Source of the DNA: Paenibacillus sp. Root444D2
GTDB taxonomy: Bacteria > Bacillota > Bacilli > Paenibacillales > NBRC-103111
Assembly: GCF_001426375.1 (NCBI RefSeq)
Contig: NZ_LMEO01000050.1
Location: forward strand, 124,001 to 188,000
Length of the DNA stretch: 64,000 nucleotides
Direction: 5' to 3'
The stretch's first letter is position 1, and every line of letters starts with the position of its first letter. A program made the position numbers and the translations under genes. Below, in pieces: positions 1 to 7,754 of this stretch. The notes beneath the pieces are model-generated. The model saw only the letters and a program-made list of their open reading frames with translations, made no database searches and was not told the DNA's origin.

Positions 1-4
1 TCCA

Positions 5-113
5 ATAACCTCAACCCAGCATAATTGACGATTGATCCCGGTTTAAGACCTCAATATTGAGCATGATTGACGATTGGCCCCAGTTTAAGACCTCAATATT
101 GAGCATGATTGGT
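5..113. repeat. 42-bp tandem repeat, about 2.5 copies, cut by window start
   Basis: Copies of AGCATRATTGACGATTG begin near 18, 60 and 102, a 42-bp period. The intervening TTTAAGACCTCAATATTG is also repeated. The junction CTCAATATTGAG is a perfect 12-bp palindrome. The array continues to the left edge, so its true copy number is unknown. No ORF is evident in it. It is not CRISPR-like, because the parts between the conserved stretches are also near-identical. Confidence 0.75.
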
Positions 114-218
114 CGAATGAATCGAATGTCTTCTCCTACAAATTAGAAAACAAAACATCAGGATGGATTTAACTTTACCTTCCCCCTAACCCAAAAACAT
201 ATAATTCCATATAGATAG

Positions 219-257
219 AAAAAAAGGATCTGAGTCGACGACTCAGATCCTTTTTTG
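219..257. terminator. bidirectional rho-independent terminator
   Basis: A-tract, GGATCTGAGTCG stem, its perfect complement, then a T-tract. The symmetry lets it work on both strands. It would end the minus-strand HAD-GNAT unit and possibly a plus-strand gene left of the window. Confidence 0.8.
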
Positions 258-320
258 AAAGAGATAAATATACTTTGAGGAACAACGCTCCGCGATTTCA
301 ATTTCTAACGTCTTTTTCCC

Positions 321-345
321 AAAATAACGAATCATAGTTCCGTTT
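321..345 (-). repeat. interspersed repeat family B, single copy
   Basis: AAAATAACGAATCATAGTTCC resembles the units near 24488 and 24538 (ATAACGCATCgTAGTTCC). A short intergenic repeat, here between a terminator and the GNAT gene. Confidence 0.5.
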
Positions 346-367
346 CTTTAACAGTCTCTGCGATCTC

Positions 368-802
368 TTAATCCTCTTCCGCTTCTTCTACCTCATATGT
401 ACATAGAAAACGCTCTACACCCGGATATTTCTCTCCGAGGCTGCGAATGACAAACCCAATATTCCGATAAAATTGGACTGACTCTTCATCCGTTTCTGCC
501 ACGATTCGAACGGGGTGCATATCTTCAATAATTTCTAGGATAATCCCTCGTCCAAAGCCTACCCCTCTGCTCTCCGGTTCAACGGCAAGATGAGTGATCG
601 TCATCTCCTGATTATCACTGAGTTCAAAGCCGATAATGCCCACCATGATACCTTCGGATTCATATCCAAACAACCATAGATTAGCATCATTTTCATAACG
701 CTCAATGACAGGTTGCAACGCCTCAGGATCGGGGAAAACGCTGTAACTCAGCAGTTCTTGTATATCATTTTCATTTAGTCGGGATTTCACATTTACTAAC
801 AT
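368..802 (-). CDS. GNAT family N-acetyltransferase
   Basis: A 144-residue protein with the GNAT fold. Acetyl-CoA-binding motif A is visible as VEPESRGVGFGRGIILEII (residues ~75-93), preceded by a beta-strand ending ITHLAV. The C-terminal FYRNIGFVIRS is the usual motif B region. It should transfer an acyl group to a small molecule or protein amine, but the substrate cannot be read from sequence. It lies 27 bp downstream of a HAD phosphatase gene on the same strand, probably one transcript. The ATG lacks a strong Shine-Dalgarno, suggesting coupling to the upstream gene. Confidence 0.85.
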   Translation of the reverse strand: MLVNVKSRLNENDIQELLSYSVFPDPEALQPVIERYENDANLWLFGYESEGIMVGIIGFELSDNQEMTITHLAVEPESRGVGFGRGIILEIIEDMHPVRIVAETDEESVQFYRNIGFVIRSLGEKYPGVERFLCTYEVEEAEED

Positions 803-829
803 CTTTATTCACTACTTTCGTATTGTTAT

Positions 830-1480
830 CTACACATAATCTAACAACTTAAGCAAGCTGTCAATATGAGCTACAGGGGTGATTCCCTTCTCCTTCATCA
901 GATGTCCGCTCAGCCCGTAGCTGATAAAGGGAACTCCTGCATCTACGGACGCTCTGCCATCTATCCATGAATCTCCGATTGATATCCATTCGCTCTCAAG
1001 AATGTGTGGAAAATGCTGCTTAGCGGCTAAGTATCCAGATGGAGATGGTTTCATCGCTTCCATTTGTTCTCTTCCGATGATCAAATCAAAGTATGGATGA
1101 ATTCCCGTTGTTTCCAGCGCTTGTACCGCTGCCTTGTATGAATTATTTGTCACAATAACCAGGACATATCCCGTCATTAAAGCTTTCAGGAGCTCGGAAA
1201 CATGGGATTCCAGTCCTGCGCCTTCCATGCCGATTAGTTCATGTTGAACGACCATATGCATCACTTCTGTATAGGATTCTTCAGACATCCCTTTCGCTTT
1301 CAAATACTCAATCATGGTTGATGTGGTATGCTCTTGAATTGGAAAACCAACCGGCAATAAATCATGCTCAATAAGGTAGTCCGCCACTTGCTTTTTCATC
1401 ATTTGGAAATTAATCTTAGACCTCAGCAGTGTATTATCCATATCAAAAATAATGCCTCGAACATGGCTTGATTTATACAT
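830..1480 (-). CDS. HAD family hydrolase (phosphatase-like)
   Basis: 216 residues. HAD motif I is IFDMDNTLL near residue 11, with the nucleophile and acid aspartates. Motif II is IVTNNS near residue 110. Motif III/IV region is MKPSPSGYLAA followed by SIGDSWIDG near residue 168. A helical cap lies between motifs I and II, as in the phosphoglycolate phosphatase/beta-phosphoglucomutase-like subgroup. It probably dephosphorylates a small cytoplasmic metabolite, identity unknown. A good RBS (AGGTGAGG) precedes the ATG. It is the first gene of a two-gene unit with the GNAT gene. Confidence 0.85.
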   Translation of the reverse strand: MYKSSHVRGIIFDMDNTLLRSKINFQMMKKQVADYLIEHDLLPVGFPIQEHTTSTMIEYLKAKGMSEESYTEVMHMVVQHELIGMEGAGLESHVSELLKALMTGYVLVIVTNNSYKAAVQALETTGIHPYFDLIIGREQMEAMKPSPSGYLAAKQHFPHILESEWISIGDSWIDGRASVDAGVPFISYGLSGHLMKEKGITPVAHIDSLLKLLDYV

Positions 1481-1589
1481 TGAACCTCACCTATCCATCT
1501 TTAGAACTATAAAAAATCAAGAAATTAGCATTATAAATTATTCTTAGTTGAATTCGACATCGTTCGCTAATTATATGCAAATACCGCTA

Positions 1590-1618
1590 TAGACACGTCA
1601 TTTTTAACTAATTATAAT
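1590..1618 (+). promoter_or_regulatory. candidate sigma-A promoter of the riboswitch/GGDEF-EAL transcript
   Basis: TAGACA (1590-1595), 17-bp spacer, TATAAT (1613-1618). It would start transcription near 1625, about 45 nt before the first pairing element of the riboswitch. Confidence 0.6.
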
Positions 1619-1689
1619 AGGGCGTATTAACTGGTATTTAAGCTTTACACATCACTGACTAGTGCCTTATGAACTACATAAATAGAATC

Positions 1690-1783
1690 GTAAAAAGCAA
1701 ACCATTGGAAACAATGCGACGCAAAGCCATGACCTAAGGCATCCCTAATTGGGATTGCTATGGACGACAGGTTACCGAGTCAA
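1690..1783 (+). promoter_or_regulatory. cyclic di-GMP-I (GEMM-I) riboswitch aptamer
   Basis: Contains the hallmark GCAAACC, then a CATTG-GAAA-CAATG hairpin, then GACGCAAAGCC. This is followed by a second arm holding CCTAAG (1733-1738) and TATGG (1759-1763), the classical 11-nt receptor for the GAAA tetraloop. It ends with GGTTACCGA. All diagnostic GEMM-I elements are present in order. It senses c-di-GMP and sits directly upstream of a GGDEF-EAL gene, so the messenger should feed back on its own metabolic enzyme. Confidence 0.93.
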
Positions 1784-1786
1784 GGA

Positions 1787-1817
1787 GTTCATCCTTTCAT
1801 TCGGGATGGGCTTTTTT
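1787..1817 (+). terminator. riboswitch expression platform terminator
   Basis: GTTCATCC pairs with GGATGGGC (8 bp, two G-U) followed by six T. The 5' arm overlaps AGTTCAT (1786-1792), which can alternatively pair with ATGAACT (1669-1675) just 5' of the aptamer. That outer pairing would break the terminator. Ligand-stabilised closing of the aptamer could therefore give an ON switch; the direction of control is inferred. Confidence 0.8.
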
Positions 1818-1841
1818 ATTTATACGAAATGAGGTTGATTC

Positions 1842-3623
1842 ATGCACAATACGCTAACAGATAATTATCCAATTTACCTCATGCTGCTAACGTTCATTAT
1901 TTCAATAACTGCTCTTTACTTATCCTTTAATAACATAAAAGCACTCCAAGCTTCGCTATTAGAGTCTGCTATCGATTGTATCATGATGATTAATTCAAGT
2001 GGGAGGATCATTGCGTTTAATCCTGCAGCAGAAGCCATTTTTGGTTACGAACGCAAAGAAGCTCTAGGGCTAACGTTAATCGATTTTCTTTTTGAAAAAG
2101 ATGGCCAGGAAACAACCTTCTTAAATCTGCTATTCACAGCCAAAGATGAATCGATTATCGGTAAGCGAACCGAATTGAAAGCATTTCGATCGGATGGCAG
2201 CGTGTTTCCGGCGGAAATAACGATTACGAGCACTCCGTATAAAGGAAGGCATGTTTATACAGCTTATCTCCGTGATCTGACTGAAAAAAAGAAGTCCGAG
2301 GAAATGATACAACAGCTAGCCTATTTTGATCTTCTGACAGGCTTGCCGAATCGCAACCAGTTCAATCAGCTTTTCCATGATGTGTTAAACAAAGCCAAAC
2401 AACATAATCAAAGCTTAGCTCTACTTTTCCTTGATGTAAATCGGTTTAAACTCATTAACGATACCTTAGGCCACCACTTAGGAGATCTGGTGCTGCAAAA
2501 GTTCTCCGCACTACTCTCGGAAAGCTTGTATGCGCAAAGCATTGTTTCCAGGCTAAGTGGCGATGAATTTGTGATTTTGTACCCATTCGGGAATCGGGAG
2601 TCAGCAGCTGTGCAAGCGGAGAAAATCATTCGACAACTGGAAGCTCCTTTCCAAATCGATGGTCGAAATGTTTTTGTTTCCACTAGTATCGGTATCTCTT
2701 TGTATCCAATCGATGGAGAAGATCCGGGGGTTCTACTGAAAAATGCTGATCAAGCGATGTATTTGGCCAAAGACCTCGGTGGAAACCATTATCATTTTTA
2801 TGAACAGGAAATGAGTGTCATTTATTCGAGGAGAAGTGCATGTGAGCAATCCCTCCGGTCAGCTATAGAACATAATGAGCTCTACCTCATGTACCAACCC
2901 AAATTCCATATTCCTACTGGCAAAATAATCGGGGTAGAAGCTTTACTACGGTGGGATAGCCATGCGTTAGGAAGCGTCTCTCCGAAGGAATTTATTCCTA
3001 TTGCTGAAGAGTCCGGACAAATTATTGCAATCGGAAAATGGGTTTTACAAACTGCCTGCTTACAAATGAATAAATGGCAAGCTGCGGGCATGGTGCCTGT
3101 TCCTATTGCAGTGAATATATCCTCTGTCCAGTTTCATCAAGAAGATTTGGTGACAATGATTCTCGAGATTCTGCATCAAAATAAGCTGGAAGCACAGTAT
3201 TTAGAACTTGAAATGACCGAAAGCATATCGATGAATAACGACCTTAGCTGCATGGAAAAACTTTATGCTTTAAAGCGTGAGGGAGTTAAAATCTCTATCG
3301 ATCATTTCGGAACTGGTTATTCTTCTTTAAGTTATTTACATAACTCTCCAGTGGATACGTTGAAAATTGATAAATCGATCGTTCATGAGATCTCTACCTA
3401 TAATTCGGAATCTTCAATCATTGAAGCTATTATGGCTATATCACATAGTTTAAATATGAGTGTCATTGCCGTAGGTGTAGAAACTCATGAACAGCTCAAT
3501 CTTCTAGAAAGATTTGGTTGTGAAAATATACAAGGATACTTATTCTCAGTTCCACTTACAGCTGAGCTATTTGAAAAGAGTTATGTTTTCCATGATACAA
3601 ATGCTAGTCCAAATGCTTTATGA
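1842..3623 (+). CDS. PAS-GGDEF-EAL c-di-GMP turnover protein
   Basis: 593 residues. One membrane helix lies at ~11-30, then a PAS domain (~35-150), GGDEF (~160-315) and EAL (~330-580). The cyclase signature is SGDEF near residue 239. The EAL motif EALLRW is near 366. Other phosphodiesterase residues are present: N in AVNISS, E in EMTES, K in LKIDKS, E in GVETHEQ and Q in NIQGY. The loop-6 metal-binding motif normally reads DDFGTG but here reads DHFGTG, so one metal ligand is replaced by His. Phosphodiesterase activity may be reduced or altered. Expression is under the c-di-GMP-I riboswitch upstream. A bidirectional terminator follows. Confidence 0.93.
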   Translation: MHNTLTDNYPIYLMLLTFIISITALYLSFNNIKALQASLLESAIDCIMMINSSGRIIAFNPAAEAIFGYERKEALGLTLIDFLFEKDGQETTFLNLLFTAKDESIIGKRTELKAFRSDGSVFPAEITITSTPYKGRHVYTAYLRDLTEKKKSEEMIQQLAYFDLLTGLPNRNQFNQLFHDVLNKAKQHNQSLALLFLDVNRFKLINDTLGHHLGDLVLQKFSALLSESLYAQSIVSRLSGDEFVILYPFGNRESAAVQAEKIIRQLEAPFQIDGRNVFVSTSIGISLYPIDGEDPGVLLKNADQAMYLAKDLGGNHYHFYEQEMSVIYSRRSACEQSLRSAIEHNELYLMYQPKFHIPTGKIIGVEALLRWDSHALGSVSPKEFIPIAEESGQIIAIGKWVLQTACLQMNKWQAAGMVPVPIAVNISSVQFHQEDLVTMILEILHQNKLEAQYLELEMTESISMNNDLSCMEKLYALKREGVKISIDHFGTGYSSLSYLHNSPVDTLKIDKSIVHEISTYNSESSIIEAIMAISHSLNMSVIAVGVETHEQLNLLERFGCENIQGYLFSVPLTAELFEKSYVFHDTNASPNAL

Positions 3624-3626
3624 AAA

Positions 3627-3666
3627 AAAAGCCAGAATGCGGAGGTTACTCCGTCTTCTGGCTTTT
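3627..3666. terminator. bidirectional terminator between convergent genes
   Basis: AAAAGCCAGAA ... TTCTGGCTTTT with an inner GGAG/CTCC pair. It serves the GGDEF-EAL gene (+) and the MFS gene (-). It overlaps the last ~20 bp of the MFS coding region, so part of the stem encodes that protein's C-terminus. Confidence 0.85.
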
Positions 3667-4986
3667 CAGATCGGACGCCGAACGAATAGCAAACGGCATG
3701 GCCAATGAAAGTAAGCTTGCCAAAAGTCCAAACACGAACATACCGTGAATACCTGTATAAAAGACGCTGGATTTCGTAAGGATTGCACCCATAATGGTTA
3801 CGCTGACCGCTGTTCCAATATTCCGTGCAAAGAGCTGCAACGAGGTAGAAATCCCCTTCTGGTGCGCTGCTACAAGCTGCTGTGAACCGATTGTAGTAAT
3901 AGTGAAGATTATCCCATAAGCAAGACCAAGCGTCGTTAGTGCGGTAAACGTGTACCAGAATGGAGTACCCTCATGTATGAAATAAAATAAGGCAGCTGTA
4001 ATGACGAGTATTATATTACCTATGACTAGAAGCCGTTTATATCCATAGCGAATTACCCATTTCCCACCAGGAACAGCAACAGCCATCCACCCAATGGATG
4101 TGCTCAGAAGTGCAATACCGCTAACAAACAACGAGTAGCCTTGATTTTGCAGGGAGAGAGGTATGAAGCTGGAAGTCCCAAAGAGAGCCGCGCAGCTTAG
4201 AAAAGAGCTTGCAATCATAATGGCCACTGGACGATTGCGCAGCAGATTTAACGGAACGATTGGCGCAGGATGTTTTCTCTCATATAAAAAGAAAGCAATC
4301 ATAAATATGCCTCCTAGCGCGCCATACATATAGCTATAACGCTCAACTGCTGTAGTAAGCAGCAATAAGGAAATGCCACAGGCAAACAAAATAGCTCCGC
4401 CATAATCGACTACGGCTTTCTTCGGTTGATACACTTCCTTATATGGCTGCAAGGCAAGAAGCGCAACGATACATACCGGTATATTAACGAAAAAAATCCA
4501 CCGCCAACTCAGGTAGGTCACGAAAAACGTACCCAGTAGAGGTGCTAATATGGCAGATAACCCCCACATCCCTGTGAAATACGCTTGTACTTTACCTCGC
4601 TGCTCCACCGGATAAATATCTCCCGCAATAATGGCAGGAAAGGGCATCATCACCCCTGCACCAATTCCTTGAATCGCTCTGAACAAAATCAGCTGCAGCA
4701 TACTCTGGGATAAACCGCAAAGCACAGATCCGAAAAGAAACAGAAGTATGCCTGCTGCATAGATCCGCTTCCGCCCAAATAGGTCAGATAATCTGCCAGC
4801 TAATGGAGCTAATACAGTAGACAGGACCATATAGGAGGTAAATGCCCATGCGTACAGGTCATTGCCACCAATTTCTTTCACAATAATCGGCATTGTGGTA
4901 TTCGCAATCGTGGTATCGATAGACGACACTAATACCGCCAAAACGATACTCACCATAACCGTAGTTCGATTTCTAATGGATGTCAC
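3646..4986 (-). CDS. MFS drug-efflux transporter (DHA2-like)
   Basis: About 446 residues, wholly membrane-embedded. Motif A between TM2 and TM3 is visible (GRLSDLFGRKR). TM1 contains DTTIANTTMPII, the DHA2-like signature, and TM5 carries the PGxxG-like region in a shortened form. It should export hydrophobic compounds using the proton gradient. The start is uncertain. The GTG at 4986 lies directly on the AGGAG sequence, so the in-frame ATT at 4977 (7-8 nt from the RBS) or ATG at 4956 are alternatives. Single gene. Confidence 0.85.
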   Translation of the reverse strand: MTSIRNRTTVMVSIVLAVLVSSIDTTIANTTMPIIVKEIGGNDLYAWAFTSYMVLSTVLAPLAGRLSDLFGRKRIYAAGILLFLFGSVLCGLSQSMLQLILFRAIQGIGAGVMMPFPAIIAGDIYPVEQRGKVQAYFTGMWGLSAILAPLLGTFFVTYLSWRWIFFVNIPVCIVALLALQPYKEVYQPKKAVVDYGGAILFACGISLLLLTTAVERYSYMYGALGGIFMIAFFLYERKHPAPIVPLNLLRNRPVAIMIASSFLSCAALFGTSSFIPLSLQNQGYSLFVSGIALLSTSIGWMAVAVPGGKWVIRYGYKRLLVIGNIILVITAALFYFIHEGTPFWYTFTALTTLGLAYGIIFTITTIGSQQLVAAHQKGISTSLQLFARNIGTAVSVTIMGAILTKSSVFYTGIHGMFVFGLLASLLSLAMPFAIRSASDLKSQKTE

Positions 4987-5151
4987 CTCCTAAATACTAC
5001 TTTTTTTCACATCCACATATTGTAACTGATTCCAGAATGAATGAATAGCATGTTCAGAGCATTATGAAGTCAAATCAAAAAGAGTTAAAAGTTTTCCTTT
5101 ACATAATGCTTTTCTATATAATAAAATTAATCCAATATGGTTAGTGGGTAA

Positions 5152-5940
5152 TTGGATTGGGGACATGACAACATGACTTTAACAGTTTTATTTATGGGCG
5201 TATTTGTTGGTTTTATGGTCGGATTGACTGGTGTAGGCGGAGCTTCGCTGCTCACCCCCATTTTGATCCTGATTGGAATAAATCCTTCAATTGCCGTGGG
5301 AACAGACCTTCTTTATAATTCGATTACAAAGCTTTTTGGCACGATTCAGCATTGGCGGCAGAAAACGATTGATTTCAAGCTGGTTAAAATGTTGGCCATG
5401 GGTAGTATTCCAGGTGTAATTGCAGCTATTATTTTTTTAAAATTATTCAATTCGTTCTTTCATAATCAGGAGATCATTATTAAGCATGCTCTTGGTTATG
5501 TCTTGATTCTGGTGGCGTTTGCTACTTTGTTTAAAGTTTTCTTCGGCCACAAAATCAAAGAAAATCGCTGGCAGCTCCAATCTTTGGAGGAGAAACGAGG
5601 ACTAACCATTACAATTGGGGCTGTACTGGGTTTTGTTGTCGGGCTTACGTCCATTGGATCCGGCTCCTTGTACGCTATTGCAATGCTTTACTTTTTCCGT
5701 ATGAACCCGGCTCAGCTCGTCGGAACTGACATTGCTCACGCTTTCTTCCTTGCAACGGCAGCAGGCATTCTGCATGCCAGTATGGGGAATGTGAATTATA
5801 CGCTCGTCCTCAACCTACTCATCGGTTCCGTTCCCGGCGTCGTTATCGGCAGCATGCTCTCTGCTAAGGCACCGACCAATGTGTTGCGCATGATTATTGC
5901 AAGTCTGGTATTGATTAGCGGCATTAAATTAATTGGCTGA
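5152..5940 (+). CDS. TSUP family membrane transporter (TauE/SafE type)
   Basis: About 262 residues with 7-8 hydrophobic helices in two similar halves. Each half carries the glycine-rich TSUP motif: GLTGVGGASLLTPIL near residue 25 and GLTSIGSGSLYAIAM near 170. Family members export sulfite, sulfoacetate or other sulfur/C2 anions; the substrate is not deducible. The first in-frame start is TTG at 5152. The ATG at 5173, preceded by GGGG at 10 nt, fits the family N-terminus better. Ends 50 bp before a hairpin terminator. Confidence 0.85.
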   Translation: MDWGHDNMTLTVLFMGVFVGFMVGLTGVGGASLLTPILILIGINPSIAVGTDLLYNSITKLFGTIQHWRQKTIDFKLVKMLAMGSIPGVIAAIIFLKLFNSFFHNQEIIIKHALGYVLILVAFATLFKVFFGHKIKENRWQLQSLEEKRGLTITIGAVLGFVVGLTSIGSGSLYAIAMLYFFRMNPAQLVGTDIAHAFFLATAAGILHASMGNVNYTLVLNLLIGSVPGVVIGSMLSAKAPTNVLRMIIASLVLISGIKLIG

Positions 5941-5990
5941 ATCAGAGCTGAGACTCCGTTGTTATTTCCATCGAACCGATCATTCATACG

Positions 5991-6026
5991 AAGAAGCGTC
6001 CGAGTAAACTTAATCGGACGCTTCTT
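5991..6026. terminator. hairpin terminator after TSUP gene
   Basis: Perfect 13-bp inverted repeat AAGAAGCGTCCGA / TCGGACGCTTCTT with a 10-nt loop. The T-run is weak. Confidence 0.65.
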
Positions 6027-6420
6027 GCTATGCTCTTAACTTGTCGTTTTGTGCGGTTCCCCGGGAAATACCTGCCTTTTATTTCAACGTCATTGCCGCT
6101 CTTATCGGGATAATGAATTGGCTCGTTGGCTTGATAATATGTAAACCCAGCATGAGAGACATTGCCAACATTTCCGTTATAGCAATTGCAGCAGCTATTC
6201 TCCAATATATCCCCTTTAACCCTTCTCCGCGTTTGCCCGATCAATAACCAGAATAGGCCTGCAGAACTTTTCACTCCCATCTACCCAAGTTTTACATATA
6301 TCCGTTTAATTAGTATATCACAGCCCTAATTCAGCGTGGCATTTACCCATTTTTCTTTGGAAATAGGCTATAGCCTACACCAGGAGACCGACCTTAGTCA
6401 TACTTTGTGATGAATACCCA
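6027..6420. other. 394-bp intergenic stretch without a convincing gene
   Basis: Open frames on both strands (6041-6247 plus; 5984-6280 minus) are short, lack ribosome binding sites, and the minus one reads through the terminator hairpin. A second minus frame encodes a hydrophobic peptide ending near 6087. These may be remains of a decayed membrane-protein gene, but nothing is recognisable. Confidence 0.3.
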
Positions 6421-6446
6421 ATGTGATGTTAAAGGAGCTACTGCAT

Positions 6447-6848
6447 ATGCTGCGACTAATGTGTAAAGGGAAGATCCATCGTGCGACGGTAACGGAAGCC
6501 GATTTGGATTACGTGGGAAGCATTACCATAGACGGTTTATTAATGCGTAAAGCGAATATTTTACCCTATGAACTGGTTCAAGTCACAAGTCTGCGAAACG
6601 CCACCCGGTGGAAAACTTACGCGATACCTGCGCCGGAAGGCTGCGGCAAGATCGGTTTGAATGGTCCCCCTGCCCACCTTTTTGCTCCTGGCGACCTCGT
6701 TATTATTCTAAGTATGGGACTCATGAATGAAGCCGAAATTAACAACCTCAAACCTCAAGTGGTCTTCGTTGATGAACGCAATCAACTGCTCCGGGTTGAA
6801 GAACATGATCTTGTTATTCTCAAGCAAGAAGCGAAATCTAATGACTAA
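6447..6848 (+). CDS. panD: aspartate 1-decarboxylase precursor (PanD)
   Basis: 133 residues. Makes beta-alanine from L-aspartate for pantothenate/CoA synthesis. The pro-enzyme self-cleaves between Gly24 and Ser25, and the Ser becomes the pyruvoyl cofactor. Starting at the ATG at 6447 (RBS AAAGGAG 9 nt upstream) puts YVGS exactly at 22-25, Lys9 in place, and Arg54 and Tyr58 in RNATRWKTYAI. This decides the start against the upstream ATG at 6423. The normal LNGAAAR segment reads LNGPPAH here, a mild divergence near the active site. panB and panC are not nearby. The stop overlaps the start of the next gene by 8 bp. Confidence 0.93.
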   Translation: MLRLMCKGKIHRATVTEADLDYVGSITIDGLLMRKANILPYELVQVTSLRNATRWKTYAIPAPEGCGKIGLNGPPAHLFAPGDLVIILSMGLMNEAEINNLKPQVVFVDERNQLLRVEEHDLVILKQEAKSND

Positions 6849-7599
6849 ACTAAACACAAGTAAATGGACCAAATATAAGCTGCTGCAGAAATCGTCTGAA
6901 CTTCGTGTGAATCTTCCAGAAACAGCATGGCTGCGAAAAAGCTCTTTCTGGCGCATGATAAAAAAATACAGTCAGGTCATCATTAAACCGACTGGGAGCT
7001 ATGGGGGCAATGGTGTCATTCGGATCAAAAAGATGGATTCTTCCACATATGAGGTACAGGATGGCGCTACGAAGAAAAATTTTACAAACCATACACAATT
7101 AAACGCTTATATCAAAAAGAAAGCGGGCAAAAACAACATTATTCAGCAGCGAATTCCGCTTGCTACGGTGAATGACCGGCCCTTTGATCTCAGAGTGATG
7201 GTACAGCGACGCCTCAACTCACCTTGGGAAGTGACCGGTAAACTGGCCAAAGTGGCCGGAAAAGGCTTTATTGTAACGAATATTCGCATGAGCAGCGGCA
7301 AGGTCGTATCGGTGGAACATGCTCTCAAAAACTCGGCGCTCAAAAAGATGCGGGCTTCTGATCTCCTCTCACAGCTCGATAAAGTTGCCTTGCAAGCCGC
7401 TAAGAAATTGGGTCCTTATTATCCTTGGGTAGGGACGATGGGGATTGATATGGCTTTCGATAAAGAGGGGAATGTTTGGATAATTGAGGTTAATTTCGCT
7501 CCAATGCTTGAGCTATTTTTGAAATTGAAGGATAAGTCGATGTTCTACAAGATAAAGTCATTTCACAAAAAGAAAAACAAAAACAAACCAAATATTTGA
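6841..7599 (+). CDS. YheC/YheD family ATP-grasp protein
   Basis: 252 residues from the ATG at 6841, which overlaps the panD stop. ATP-grasp features: IIKPTGSYGGNGVIRI (phosphate-binding loop), IIQQRIPL, the FDLRVMVQR strand, and the metal-binding end DMAFDKEGNVWIIEVNFAP with Asp, Glu and Asn ligands. The protein ends in a Lys-rich tail. Relatives in Bacillus (YheC, YheD) are associated with the spore coat, with uncertain chemistry. Overlap with panD implies translational coupling, an uncommon pairing. An upstream in-frame ATG at 6727 inside panD is not credible. Confidence 0.88.
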   Translation: MTKLNTSKWTKYKLLQKSSELRVNLPETAWLRKSSFWRMIKKYSQVIIKPTGSYGGNGVIRIKKMDSSTYEVQDGATKKNFTNHTQLNAYIKKKAGKNNIIQQRIPLATVNDRPFDLRVMVQRRLNSPWEVTGKLAKVAGKGFIVTNIRMSSGKVVSVEHALKNSALKKMRASDLLSQLDKVALQAAKKLGPYYPWVGTMGIDMAFDKEGNVWIIEVNFAPMLELFLKLKDKSMFYKIKSFHKKKNKNKPNI

Positions 7600-7678
7600 A
7601 TCGCAAAAATAAGTTAAAAAAATAAAATAAATCAAAAGACACAAGCCGTTTCCATCTTCTCCTCTTGGTAATAGTCTA

Positions 7679-7738
7679 AATAAGAGTTTGCAATAACAAA
7701 ACTCTTATTAAAACTATAATAGTTTTCTATTGAAAACT
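7679..7738 (+). promoter_or_regulatory. leader with mutually exclusive hairpins before threonine synthase
   Basis: AATAAGAGTTT / AAACTCTTATT forms an 11-bp stem (7679-7709). Next, AAAACTA can pair with TAGTTTT (7710-7726), or AGTTTTC can pair with GAAAACT (7721-7738). The last two share a strand and cannot coexist. The second stem ends just before the GAGGAGG RBS (7741). No T-tract follows. Could be an attenuator-like or translational switch; function inferred. Confidence 0.35.
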
Positions 7739-7754
7739 TTGAGGAGGCCCGGAG

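Noticed and set aside
5-113. CRISPR-like array at the window start
   Set aside because: Units are tandem, and the would-be spacers (about 7 bp) are nearly identical; no cas genes nearby.
5984-6280. Minus-strand 98-codon ORF and plus-strand 68-codon ORF (6041-6247)
   Set aside because: No ribosome binding sites, no recognisable family, and the minus frame reads through a terminator hairpin.
6423-6446. Upstream ATG of panD
   Set aside because: It has no RBS. The ATG at 6447 puts the Gly24-Ser25 cleavage site and Lys9, Arg54 and Tyr58 at their canonical positions.
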